A stretch of DNA of 64,000 bases from Caecitellus pseudoparvulus (taxonomy: Eukaryota > Bigyra: Bicosoecida), in the NCBI GenBank assembly GCA_965644315.1, contig CBFFRQ010000030.1, positions 124,001 to 188,000 of the forward strand. The letters run 5' to 3'. Shown piece by piece: positions 13,568-24,500 of the stretch; position 1 is the first letter of the stretch, and each line of letters begins with the position of its first letter. The notes under the pieces were generated by a model. It was not told the origin of the DNA. It searched no databases and saw nothing but the letters and a program-made list of their open reading frames with translations. A program made the translations under genes and the position numbers.

Positions 13568-15795
13568 TCACTGGATGCTGCAGCAGCCGGCGCCCTCGCC
13601 ACAGCAGCCGCCGGTGTCCTTGGGCGCCGACACACGAGCGTACTCGTCGTCCCCCGGCCACACCACCCGCAGAGAGCCGGACAGCGTGCCCTCTCGGCGG
13701 GAGTTGAAGGTGATGCCTTCCACAAACTGCAGGGTGTTGGAGTTGAGGAGGGGCGACAGGTCCACCACTGCAGTGCCGATGGGGTCGTGGGAGTCCAACG
13801 CGTCGTAATCCATGAGCACCAGCAGCAGGTGGCAGCGCGACAGCGCCAGCCGGTTCGTCACGTTCAGGCGCAAGTTGGGCACCTGGCGCTCCACGTTCCA
13901 CTTCGGGTTCAGCGTCTGCTTGACGAAGCCCGTGTGCGGCGCCAGGCCTGGCGCGTAGTCCACGAGGCCACGTAGGTTGCCCGAGCCGCTGGGCGCCTTG
14001 TGGGGGTGCAGGAGCCCAGGTGGGTACGAGAAGAACCGGACGTACGGGTCGCTCTTGCCGGACACGTCGGCTGCCATGACGTCGGAGGCGGAGATGTCGC
14101 CGAATTCGATGATGGGCGCGGATGTGGGCGGGCAAGGGGAGAGCAGTGGCGGTGCTCGCAGGGTCAGCTGGAACGACGCAGACACGGGCTTGTGGTCGGA
14201 GGTGGTGATGCTGGCGTGCCCCGCCACCTCCTCGCAGCGGACGTCCCGCTGTAGCTGGGGCAGGGACCGCCACAGCACTCGGTCGCAGTACGACTGCACC
14301 CGCTTGGGCTGGTACTGGAAGCCGGGTGCCCGCTCCACCTTGAACGTGGGGGGGAATGTGTACGCTCCCTCCTGGAAACCGACGAAGGCCAGTCCCTGCT
14401 GCTGGGACCACTTGAGCTGGTCCGCCGCCATGAGGTCCTGCCAGCACTCCTGGTCGATGAGGCCCTGTGTCATGAGGTGCATGGCGGAGCGCTTGTCCTT
14501 CTTCAGCTTCTTGCCGCCGTTGCCGCCCTTGGCGCCGTCGGGGCCCAGGAGGTCCTGGTCCAGGCGGTAGTTCAGGTCCCCCGCCCAGAAACAGTGGCCA
14601 GCCTGCACGTCCGCCGACATGTCGGGATTGCCCAGGTGCATGCCTGCCAGGATCTCTTCCACGTTCTGGTTGCGCGCGTCCAGGAAGTGCATGTGGGCTG
14701 CCAGGTGGCTGCCCACGAAGACCAGCGGCGTCCCGTACACTGTCGCGCCGATGCCCACCCCGCCCTTGTTAGCCACCACTCCCAGAATCCCCGTGGCTTC
14801 CGAGTCCTTGCAGACGGAGTTGATGTGCGGCACCAGACGCCGACGCACCAGCAGCATGAGCCCGATCTCCACGACGAATCCGGAGTTCGCGCCCAGCATC
14901 AGGCGCTCCGCAACCACCCACTTGTTGGCCAGGGCGTCCTCCTCGGCACCGGCGCCCTCGCCGCCCTGTGCCTCTGGGGTCAGGGACCGGCGGCCTGCGA
15001 GGCGCGGCCTCAGGGAGATGCTTCGGCGCTGGTTGTACGACCGCAGCATCGCCGCGCGTTTGTCTGCGACGTGCCGCGGCAGGCCAGCGGCAGTTTTCTC
15101 ACCCTCGGCGGCCTCCAGCGCAAAGTACTTGAAGGGCGTCCGCATCGTCGCAACGTCGCCGTCAGTGGGCAGCTCGGCGCCCAGGTACGCCACGATGGAG
15201 TCGAAGATGTCACAGGAGGAGGTGGCCACAGAGCGGGCAGCCTTGGTGGTGCTGCGCCCGCGCCCAGCTGCGTCGGGGGAAGCAGCGCCGCCCCCACTGC
15301 TGGCAGCTGCCTGGGTGGCAGCTGCGCCCCCCTGTGACGTGGCAGGGTCAGTCTTGGACTTGCGGTTCTTGGCCTGGCGTTTCTGCGCCTCAGCCAGCAC
15401 GTCCCCCGTGGGGGTGGGCGCGCCTGTCCCTGAGATGTCCTCGTCGTCTTCTTCGTCCACCTCGGGCTTCTGCTTGTACGAGCTCTCCTGCAGAGTCACA
15501 ACCAGCACGTCGTAGTCACCGCCAGCCTCAGGAATCCACGGCGCAAAGCTGCGGTGGCGGGGAAGATCGGGGGCGTGCACCAGTGAGTGGGGATAGAGCA
15601 GGGCTGAATCACTCACTTGGGGTTGGGCTTGGCGTTGCCGGCATTCCACGTGCACACGCGAATGCGGAGATCGGCAACTGCGTTGCTTGCCTGTGCGAGC
15701 GAGTGGTGCCTAACTGTGATGCGACCTGGCGTGCAGGCTCGCACCTCCAACAGGCACACGCGAGGAGATCCAGCCCTTGACATGTGAATGCAAAG
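13568..15795 (-). CDS. Inositol polyphosphate 5-phosphatase with C2-like domain and CaaX end
   Basis: It removes the 5-phosphate of phosphoinositides or inositol phosphates. Well supported exons: 15795-15617 and 15548-13568, joined by a 68-nt GTGAGT intron. The IPPc motifs are complete and in order: RVCTWNAGNAKP, VVTLQESSY, GFVVEIGLMLLVR, NKGGVGIG, FVGSHLAAH, FWAGDLNYRLD, PKRVQSYCDRVLW, TTSDHKPVSASF. A C2-like segment (GKSDPYVRFFSYP, NPKWN, DYDALDSHDPIG) follows the catalytic domain. The last residues, CCGEGAGCCSIQ, form a CaaX box (CSIQ) with neighbouring cysteines that could be palmitoylated, predicting a lipid anchor as in INPP5E and INPP5A. An ATG at 15783 could start this two-exon form; an upstream exon (15993-16439) may belong to it. 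A 40-residue acidic and Ser-rich insert splits the early catalytic domain. Confidence 0.9.
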
Positions 15796-15992
15796 CTTGT
15801 GCGGTCTCGGCCGGCGTGAGGTGCCGTCAGCGCCGAGTCAGGGACGAAACCCGCGGCGCGAAAAGCAGCGGAAATCGGCCCCGTCACCTCAACAGACCGG
15901 AGCACGACACACTGGGCGCAGGCCAAGCACAAGGCTGCACAGGGACCGTAACTTCACCCACTCAAGCCATCATGTCACAAGCGCCAACTCAC

Positions 15993-16439
15993 GGCGGTGG
16001 AAGCGTCTCCGTGCACTGCAGCGGTTGCCCACTCTTTGGACATGCGCCGCTCAGAACCCTGAGCTGACGCAGACACCTGCAGCGGCGAAGGTGCCGGGGC
16101 AGGGGACATGTGTGGGACACTTGTCGCCCGTGCCGGGGGCGGGGGCGCGCTGGAGGCGCCTGGCCCCGGTGGGGGAGGAGCCGCCATGCTCAGCAGTGAT
16201 GCGCTGGTGCCGCGCGGAAGTTGCTGCGCAGTGCGAAGCCAGCAGCGCACAGAATGGAGCACTAGAGCGGGGCGATCAGCGAGCAAAGCTGCGTGAAGGA
16301 AGTGTGCATCTCTTGACAGTGCTCGGAGGGGCTCCATGCTGCTTGCCACCCCCTTCGAGGCAGCCCTGACACCCTCAAGCTGTGTCGCAGACAGCGATGC
16401 TGAGCCCCGCTGTGCCTCGACGAAATGAGAGGCGTGCAT
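15993..16439 (-). CDS. Possible first exon of the 5-phosphatase gene
   Basis: An open frame from ATG 16439 ends in codons STA followed by a strong GTGAGT donor at 15992. Splicing in phase 0 to an AAG acceptor at 15796 would fuse it in frame to the 5-phosphatase (intron 197 nt, long for this window). The 149-residue segment contains a helical part (MEPLRALSRDAHFLHAALLA) and a Pro/Ala-rich linker, with no recognised domain. It begins only 14 bp after the PAQR stop. Alternatively it is a separate small gene, or 5' UTR. Confidence 0.4.
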
Positions 16440-16453
16440 TCCTGGCGCACACG

Positions 16454-17504
16454 TCAAGCACCCAGCTCTGGCAGGCCGGACAACGCCGACGGGCCGTCAA
16501 TGCGGCACTGGAACACCGACACCATGCCGTGCAGCCAGCAGTACGCTGCGACGAAGACCAGCACGTGCCAGAATTGATGAGAGGAGGCCAGGATATCCAG
16601 CCGCCCAGGGAAGAAGCACTCGGGGATGCGGAAGTAGAAAATGAGGAAGCCCGTCGCATAGCTGAGGCCCAGGCCCACGACGGGCCACAGAGCGTAGGGG
16701 AAGCAGGCGTCACCTTGGGCCGCCCACAGCCAGTGCGCGATGGGCACGCCACCCACAGCCACGGAGCCAGCCAGGGTGAGCACGCGGGCCTTGTCGTACT
16801 CGACGCCCTGGCAAGATGCGGCGTTGGTCAGGTACACTGCCACGGACAGGAGGGCAGACACAGGCACCAAGTACACGAGAACGAGCAGCGGCGACGTTTC
16901 GATGAAGGCGTTGTACATGCCGACGAAATTGCTGCCGGCGATAAGGATGACGATGCCTGTCAGGTCCAGGCGGTAGAAGGCCTTGTACGTGCTCAAGTCA
17001 CTGCCGCGAAATGTCTGAGGGGGGTGGGGGCAGCGTGTGAGAGCCAGGATGCGGGAGCAGCGGATGGGCAACCAGCACGGACGTGGTATGCAGCAGACAA
17101 GAAGTGGCAGGTGAAGGCGCTCAAGATGTACGTGAACATCAGCACGTTGTCCAGGGCGGTGGAGTTGGCCGGCATTTCTGTGGAGGAGGGAGAAGGCAGC
17201 CGTGGAGGCAGGCAGCTGCACTGCACCAGGCTCCGTCCACGAACCACTCATGATGAACGGCGACGAGGCGATGAAGTAGCACGCCCCCAGCAGATGCGTC
17301 CAGACGTTGATGGTGTCATTGTGCAGCATGAAGATGCTGGCAAAGCACTCTTGCAGCGTCAATCCCCAACGGTACCCTGCGCAGGGCCAGGGTTGCTCGT
17401 GCCTTCGCACGTTTCGCGCGAATGCAACTCCCGCGTCACCAACCTCTGTGAACGTGCGCTTGCTTCAGCTCGTGGGGAATCTGGTCGATGTGGTGGTCGA
17501 GCAT
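16454..17504 (-). CDS. PAQR / adiponectin-receptor-like seven-helix membrane protein
   Basis: PAQR proteins are seven-helix membrane proteins with a zinc site, some with ceramidase-like activity. Exons: 17504-17444, 17376-17227, 17177-17083 and 17014-16454 (288 aa); introns are 67, 49 and 68 nt. Family motifs: GYRWGLTLQECFASIF, HNDTINVWTHLLG, FLSAAYHTF (the first zinc His region), YRLDLTGIVILI, and near the end RIPECFFPG followed by SHQFWHVLVF with the two C-terminal zinc histidines. About seven hydrophobic segments are present. The first exon (MLDHHIDQIPHELKQAHVHRG) is short; the frame stays open upstream, so the exact start is uncertain. The stop lies 14 bp before the possible 5' exon of the next gene on the same strand. 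Confidence 0.9.
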
Positions 17505-17974
17505 CTCATCTGTAACACTCAGATGCCACACACGACGGTGCACCTTGCGCTGTGAACGAAGTTCGCGAATCCTGAGCCGGCTGCGCATCCAAATACCGCA
17601 ACGAGCACAGACAACTCACTGGTGCTGCGTCCAGAGCCGCCCCCGGCATCTTCCCACTCAGTGCACGGCGGGGAGCTGGTGTCATCTTGACCTGGAGTCC
17701 CCTGGGCGTACTGAGAGCGCCTCCGTGTCGTATCTGCGAAAGGCGCGATGGGCACAGTGTGCAAGCGAAGTCTGACTTCTGGCTGCCCCGCTGCAGCCCC
17801 AACCAAGGAACTGGCCAAGCCACGCACGACGGCAACGCACCCCGCAAATATGGACCCTGGTAGAGTTCCCTCTGAATTTACGCTGTGTAAAGTGGCCCGC
17901 CAGTGGACCTGCGAGCAGGGTGCCCGACCGCTCCTCCCGGCCACATGCACGACACTGCCACCCTTCGAGACCTT
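17505..17974. other. Intergenic region, nothing recognised
   Basis: 470 bp between two genes on the - strand. It should contain the PAQR promoter and the 3' end of the gene upstream. No RNA gene, repeat or supported exon is visible, although an extra 5' exon of the PAQR gene could be hidden here. Confidence 0.4.
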
Positions 17975-20900
17975 TCAGACCTCCTCTGCCAACGGGTCGC
18001 GGTAGAAGAACGCATTCAAGTAGGAGCAGATTAACCACACAAACACCAACGCGGCACCCGCTGTGCGCACGTGCGTCACCGTCGTCGCCCACAACAGCCC
18101 TGCTCGAATGCCCCGATGGGCCCACATGCACCAGCACACACACGCACACGCCAGGCACAGCACTGGGAACTGCACCGCCACGTACACGAGGCCCTGCCGC
18201 ACTTGCCTGTCCTGTGCAAAGCTCACCACGCGGAAGCGGTGCTGCCAATCGGGCAACACATCCACTGCCATGACAACCAAGAACACCAAATGCGCCGTCA
18301 CCACCGCCAGCATGTGCAGCATGCTGTCCTGAGCCGCGCGCAGCACCAGCATCTGACGGATGTGCCCGTCCGTCTCGCGGCTCAGAGCAGGCACGCGCAG
18401 GGAGGACGGGTGCTGGTGCGCAAGCCCTCCCGACGCGGTGCTGGCGCCACACTCCTCATCCCAAACCACACCTTCACTCTCACTGCCCCCCTCGCCCACC
18501 GCGTGGTCCCGCTGCCCCAGCGACCACTCCCCGTCCACAGTCAGGTCGTCCTCGGCTTCCCCTGCACCTGACAAGGCCAAGGACGCGTCCCCGCCCCCTT
18601 GACCACCGGCAACCATGGCAGCTGCGAGAGCAGCTCGCCGCTCTGGCTGCAGCTGGTGCGTCAGCAACAGCGCCTTGTAGTACGCGACTCGCACGTCGAC
18701 AGAGGAGATGCGGTCCACGGCAATTCGCTGCATGAGCCATCGCAGTGACCCTGCCGCGCCAGGCACGCGCCTGGCCCACTTCTGCAGCGGCCACTGCTCA
18801 TGAGCAGAGGATACCAGAAACCGCGCACCGTGTCCAACCACGAGGCGGCCCACGTTCCAGGCCAGCAACACACAGAACACCTCTAGACTCACCACATCCA
18901 CCAACGCAAACACCGTGAACAACTCCAGCACCAGGGACAGGAACATGGACACAACGCGTTCTTGGCCCTCGTTCACGAACAGGTTCAGCCACATGTACGA
19001 CACTGCCTGGTCGCTCTTCCCGGCGTCTGCTTCGCTGCCATCCGTGCTCCCGCTGTCTTGCGAGGGGTCTGCTAGGGATGCCAGCTCTTTCGCGCCCCCT
19101 GCCGTGCCCGTGTCCACCACCAAGCCCGGCATGAGACTCGCCCTGCAGTCTCCAAGACTGCTGCTACCCCCGTCTTCGCAGTCCGGGTCCGGCACTGAAT
19201 CATCGCCCTCCTCAACCCCATCCTTCCAACCACCCGCACCTTCCACTTCGCTGGGCTGCCCAACAGGCGATAGCAAGTGAGCGCCACCCCCAGCGCTGCC
19301 CACACCGCCGCCCATGCTTGCGCCGCTTTGCTCTGGGTTGGACGGCAAGCTGTCGTCGATCACGCCGGCATGTGCCTCGTCCACCACGGCCAGGCGCCCA
19401 CCGTCCCCCTTCAGCGCCACTTTCTGCCCCACCTTGCCCAGGGGCGTGGCCAGTCCTCCCATGCCGTGGTGCCCCCCGCGTGGCACCTCCACGATGTGCC
19501 GCCCGCCCCAGATGAAGTGCGAGCTGGGCGCCTGGGACTGATACGCGTACTTGTCCCCGCCCACCAGACTCACACGCAGCTCAAACAAGCACTGCAAGCA
19601 CCGATCGCGCGTCAGCGGCACCAGCATGCGGCAGCATGAGCATTGCTGCCAAGTGCCAGTGCGTGCCCACCGAAACGACACTCGCATCGCATACCGCAGC
19701 GCGGTGAGCGTGCCCGCCACCACCATGCTCAGCAACACCTGCATCACGCCTGACGTCGAGCCCCGGAAGGTCACCTGGTACACCAGCGCCACCAGAAAGG
19801 CCAGGGACACGCCCAGCACCACGTGGCACAGGCTCCACCACCGGCGCCGGACCATGTGCCGATGCCAGTGAGGCACGAGCCCACTCCCCGGCACTGTCGA
19901 GGAGGCAGACGAGGAAGCAGAAGCATGAGACGCACGGCGAGTGCTGGGCGTCGCCCCCACATCCACACTGCCATTCATGCTCCACAGGTCCACGCTGGTC
20001 CGCCGGCCCAAGCTGGCCCGCCCGGCTGCCGCCTGGGCGCCAGGGCTGGCAGACATGGGCAGCCCAGGAGCCTCAGCCCCTGTGCCACCCTTCACACTGC
20101 TTGCAGCCTCCCTGCTGCGCCCACCCCTGCGCCCTCGCCCGCCGCACGTGCACACAGCCCACACGCACTGCAGCTCCATGGTCACCACCCTGCACGCTCC
20201 GCCCGACTCACTGCCAGGCTCAGACGCCGCCCAGCTCTGCAGCGCTGCGTCGTGTGCGGCGAACATGGCGCGCTGCCCCCGCACACGCGGCCGCCAAAAG
20301 CGCGCCTGCGCCATCTGGCCGAAACAGTACCCCTGCAGTGCAGTGCTGGCCAGGTTGGCCAGCGGCAACACCGGCCCATTCAGAGGGTACAGCCCCAAAG
20401 ACCGGGGGATGATCTCCACCACACACATGACACTGAACATGGACAGCAAGCAGAGGCCGGCCAGCAGGGGCTGCCGCACCCACGCGCCGTACGTGCCCCC
20501 GGCCAGCCAGAAGTGTAACGGGGCCACTGCCAGCGGAAGCAAATTCACGGCCAGGAACATGGCCACACCGCCCTCATGGCCCGCGCTGTCCGCAAAGTTC
20601 CCCTCGAACGTAGCATTCCTGGCTGACCCAAATGCCTGCAGCATCACGTGCGGGTTCCGCGAGGGTGGCAGTGCCCACACTCCCTGGTACACACTTGCTG
20701 CCGCGGCGACGAGAGCTGGCACCACGCACGTCACCGCCCAAAGACCACACCAGCTCTCCGACAACGGGGCGCCACAGCACCCAAAGGACGTCCGCCCATA
20801 CACCAACGCACCCTCCACGTCTTCCGACACTCGCCTGTCTTGCCAGTGCAGCCGCCCACGCTCGCGCTCCACGAGCGCCAAGCTCTCCCAAGCCGACGCG

Positions 20901-21175
20901 CTGACACTCCTCGCGCTCAGCTGGCGTGGCAGCCCACACCCACCACACGCGCCGCACACTGCGTGCAACACGTTCATCTGGTCCAGTCCTTTGCCAACTC
21001 TGGCAGCTGTGGCCCTCCCTGCCCCGCCCACGGCTTCCTCGCCTTCGGCGAGCTCAGCGCTGCCGCTTCGCCGCCGCAAGCCAGCACCTCCTGTCCCTGG
21101 CACCAACGGGAAGGCCGCGTGCGCACCAACCACCCCAAACACCGACTCGACGATGGCAGGATGAATGAAATCCAT
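17975..21175 (-). CDS. Large uncharacterised polytopic membrane protein (1066 aa)
   Basis: I do not recognise the family. A single open exon starts at MDFIHPAIVESVFGVVG and ends FYRDPLAEEV. By eye there are about ten membrane segments: four within residues 135-290, two around 455-510, two around 725-760, and three in 940-1055. Between the second and third groups lie long Gly/Ser-rich acidic loops. A cysteine group CSCCRMLV...RDRCLQC near residue 530 looks like a small zinc ribbon on a cytosolic loop, directly after a membrane pair. An N-terminal Cys cluster (VCGACGGCG) is also present. No enzyme motif is seen. The next gene upstream on the same strand is IFT140, 346 bp away. Confidence 0.6.
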   Translation of the reverse strand: MDFIHPAIVESVFGVVGAHAAFPLVPGTGGAGLRRRSGSAELAEGEEAVGGAGRATAARVGKGLDQMNVLHAVCGACGGCGLPRQLSARSVSASAWESLALVERERGRLHWQDRRVSEDVEGALVYGRTSFGCCGAPLSESWCGLWAVTCVVPALVAAAASVYQGVWALPPSRNPHVMLQAFGSARNATFEGNFADSAGHEGGVAMFLAVNLLPLAVAPLHFWLAGGTYGAWVRQPLLAGLCLLSMFSVMCVVEIIPRSLGLYPLNGPVLPLANLASTALQGYCFGQMAQARFWRPRVRGQRAMFAAHDAALQSWAASEPGSESGGACRVVTMELQCVWAVCTCGGRGRRGGRSREAASSVKGGTGAEAPGLPMSASPGAQAAAGRASLGRRTSVDLWSMNGSVDVGATPSTRRASHASASSSASSTVPGSGLVPHWHRHMVRRRWWSLCHVVLGVSLAFLVALVYQVTFRGSTSGVMQVLLSMVVAGTLTALRYAMRVSFRWARTGTWQQCSCCRMLVPLTRDRCLQCLFELRVSLVGGDKYAYQSQAPSSHFIWGGRHIVEVPRGGHHGMGGLATPLGKVGQKVALKGDGGRLAVVDEAHAGVIDDSLPSNPEQSGASMGGGVGSAGGGAHLLSPVGQPSEVEGAGGWKDGVEEGDDSVPDPDCEDGGSSSLGDCRASLMPGLVVDTGTAGGAKELASLADPSQDSGSTDGSEADAGKSDQAVSYMWLNLFVNEGQERVVSMFLSLVLELFTVFALVDVVSLEVFCVLLAWNVGRLVVGHGARFLVSSAHEQWPLQKWARRVPGAAGSLRWLMQRIAVDRISSVDVRVAYYKALLLTHQLQPERRAALAAAMVAGGQGGGDASLALSGAGEAEDDLTVDGEWSLGQRDHAVGEGGSESEGVVWDEECGASTASGGLAHQHPSSLRVPALSRETDGHIRQMLVLRAAQDSMLHMLAVVTAHLVFLVVMAVDVLPDWQHRFRVVSFAQDRQVRQGLVYVAVQFPVLCLACACVCWCMWAHRGIRAGLLWATTVTHVRTAGAALVFVWLICSYLNAFFYRDPLAEEV

Positions 21176-21521
21176 GCCTCGACGCGCAGCGCACCTCGGC
21201 CCGCCCTACAACGCCGCTGCGCGTCCACCTCGCCGCCCTGCCTGACGTGCTTCGCTTCGCAGTTCTTTCCGAGTGGCCCGACTTGCGCATACTCGCACAT
21301 GTGTGCTGGGTCTGTTCGAGTACGCACTGAAAGAGGTTTCCGTGGGAATATGCTCAGCTCCCACTCATGCGCCCCCCTTCAGACACTCTGCACAGCCCCC
21401 CTCGAAGCGTCGAGGCTCCTCGAAGCATCACCGAATCTCACACCCAACTCCCGACCCTGACCAAGTGCAGCTGGGGGCGCCACCCACCGCTAGGCGCAGG
21501 AAAGCATGCATTGCCGGTGCA
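21176..21521. other. Intergenic region, nothing recognised
   Basis: 346 bp between the stop of IFT140 and the start of the 1066-aa membrane protein, both on the - strand. No RNA gene or repeat seen. It presumably holds the promoter of the downstream gene. Confidence 0.4.
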
Positions 21522-24500
21522 TCAAAAGTCCTCCTTGATATCTTCTTCGATGCCATCCTCACTGTCCTGCGGCCGCACTGCCCCGACAGCCTTGTACACG
21601 GCGTCAATGACCCTCTCCTCGATGAATGCCTCAGCCTCCAGCCCTCTCTCGGCCATTTCCTGCAGGTACCCATGCGCGCCGTGCATGTCCTGCTGCGCGA
21701 AGGACATTTCAACGAGGACTGCATACACGTCCCCGACTCGCACGGCACTCTCCACGCCCCTGAGCCGAACCAGCTCACGGCAGGTCTCCATCATCTTGGC
21801 AGGGTCCGTCTTGGCCATGTGCCGGGCTTCCACGAACCTGCCAACGATTTCGACCTTGTTGTCGATCTGGTCCACCGTGTCTTGCATGTTCCCACCCTTG
21901 ATGCGGCCAGCGTACTTCTTGGCTTCTTTCAAGGCCCCCAGGGCGTTGTCGTAGTTCCTGAACTGGTTGATCTCCATCGCCGCGCAGGCTTCGTAGAATG
22001 CCGCCAGGGACGCGTACGCCCGCGCCTTGGAGTAGAACTGCACGATGCTCTTCATCAGCTTCGGCGTGCTGTGCCAGTCGAGTGACTGCAGGTAGTTGGC
22101 GGCGAGCACGTAGATCTCCTTGGACTTGGCCATGGTCGTGAAGAAAATCACCTTCTCCGTGTCGCCGCTGCGCAGCAGGCACTTCATCGCAGCCAGCTTG
22201 TTGCCTGCTTGCGTGTACTTCTTCGTGGCCAGGTGGTGCGCGCCCTGTCGCTCCAGTGCATGTGCGAGCTGCTCAAGGAGCTCCTGCCGCCGCTGCGTCC
22301 AAGCAGGGGGTGCTGGCGCGGCGCCGCCAGCCCCTGCAGCGGCCTGGCCGCCCTTCACGGGGGATGCAGCGGCAGCCCCAGGGGGCAGCTTGGGCAGCGT
22401 CAGCGCCTCGGCCATCTCCTCAGAGATGGGCACTTTGTGCTGGATGCACAGCTCCAGCGCCTCTTCATGCTGGTGGGCGGCGAGGAGCAGGGACACCGCC
22501 TTCTCGTACTTGCCGTGCGTCATGAAGAACTCCGCGCACTGCTGCAGCACTTCTGGGTCGGCGTCGTCGCCCTCGCCAATGTCGTCTGCGATGGCCTGCA
22601 GGTCATCAAACAGCTGGCCTTGGAAGCACAGGTCCAGGGCGCGGGAGGTGTGGCCGCCCTTGTGCAGGAGGGTGACAGCCTTGTCCAGGGCGCCCTTGGA
22701 GATGAAGTACTCTGCCGTCTCCACCATGACGTCTTTCGTGCTCTGCAGCGCCAGGGCCATCAGCTGGGAGTCCTTGCCGGAGGCCTTGCTGAGCCGCGCA
22801 GCGTGGTTGAAGCGCTTGCTCTTCTCGTAAAAGTACAGCGCAGCGTCCGTGTTCCCGCCCAGCTCGTACTGGCGGGCGAGGTAGTAGGCTGCAGCTTCGT
22901 CGCCTGACTCCTGCACGAGCTTGGCAGCGCCGTCCAGGTCACCCTTGGCTGCTGTGACGCGCACGAGGTCCACGGTGCTCTCCGCTTTGGCGTAGTACGC
23001 GATGGCCCGGTCCGGCTCCCCGTTGGACTCCAGGAACTGGCCCCACCACAGCCACACGGCAGGGTCGTCGGAGGAATTCACAAAGTCCCTCAGCTCACGC
23101 AGGCGCTGGGCGTCCACGAGCATGCGGGGCACTTCCTGCAGAGCCACGCCCGCCTTCTCATACTGCTCCGTGGCGCCTCGGAAGTCGGCGATGGCTTCCA
23201 GGTGCCTGGCCACTGCAAAGTGCGTCGTGCTGGCGTGAATGCGGTCCTTGGTCTCGGCCACACCAATGGCGCGCTCCCACAGGCCGGCGCGCTGGTACAG
23301 CGTGTTCAGGAGGTCGAAGCGCCCTGCAGACTGGTACAGCTTGGCAGCGTCAGGCAGCAGGCCCAGCTGAATGGCCAGCATGGCCACTGCTGCGTCGTGC
23401 TCCGGCTCTTGTGCCATGGCGTGGCGCAGGGCACGCAGGCCGCGGATGTGCCCCATGTTGGCCAGGCACACCTGTGCCACGTCCAGGCGCTTGGACTTGA
23501 CGCACATGTGTGCCATGTTGGTCCACACGGCAGGGTTGTCCACCACCTTCACTGCCTGGTACGCGGCGTCCATGTTCCCCGTGGCCATGTAGTAGGAGAA
23601 GTCCAGCAGTGCCGTGCGGGTGTCAGCGTCTGCGTCGTGCATGCCCACGAAGTCACGCAGGGGCACCGCCCGGATGGGCGTGTCCAGGTCCGCACCCGCG
23701 GCGATGTACATAATGTTGGGCACGTCCACCCCCGCCAAGGACGCACAGCGGGGCGGCAGGCGAGTGCAGTTCTGCACACGCAGCGCCGCATCTGCCGAGG
23801 TGGTGGCGAAGAAGGTGAACACTTCCACGGTGCTGCTGCCCGCGTCCCCCACACCCTCGCCCTCCTTGCTCTCAGGCGCAAACACGTCCTCTTCATCGCC
23901 TGCAGCGGCGCCCGAGTCTCCCGTGCCCACGCGCTCCGTCTGCACCCCCAGCAGCTTCGGCTCTGTCAGGTCCCACGCGTGCAGCGTCGGCATGCGGTCC
24001 GGCCCCACATCGTGGCTGAGCACGGTGTCCAGCTTCCCATCGTACACGTACACATTGGTGTCCAGGCGGCGCTGGCCAGGAGCCTTGGGGCCTGCCGCTG
24101 CGACTGCCGCTGCGAGGTCGCTGTCGCTGGTGCCGGGCACTGAGAAGGCGCCCACCATGCCGCTCGATGCACCACCTGTGCCCACCCCGCTGAGCAAGGA
24201 GGGCCCGCCCTGGACGGTGCCAGCCTGTGCTGACGCTGATGCGGCGAGAATGGACGCCCGGGAGCCGTCCGCATTGCAGGCCAGCGACAACACTCGCCCG
24301 ATGCTGGTGCCGTCGCTGGGGTGGTTGAACTGCCCCTCGTGCAGAAGGCGCGGCTCCACGCGTGACGCGTTGTACAGCTTGATCTTGCCGCCCGTGGTTG
24401 CGACGGCGGCATAGTTGCCGTTCACCGCCACCGCGCAGGGCGTGCCCTCAACAGCAGTGAAGGGTAGCGTTTTCGTGACAGTGCCGCCAAAGTTCATGAT

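Noticed and set aside
12282-13808. 508-codon + strand open frame
   Set aside because: Shifted shadow of the CDC14 tail caused by high GC.
16382-17515. 377-codon + strand open frame
   Set aside because: Antisense to the PAQR exons, which carry clear family motifs.
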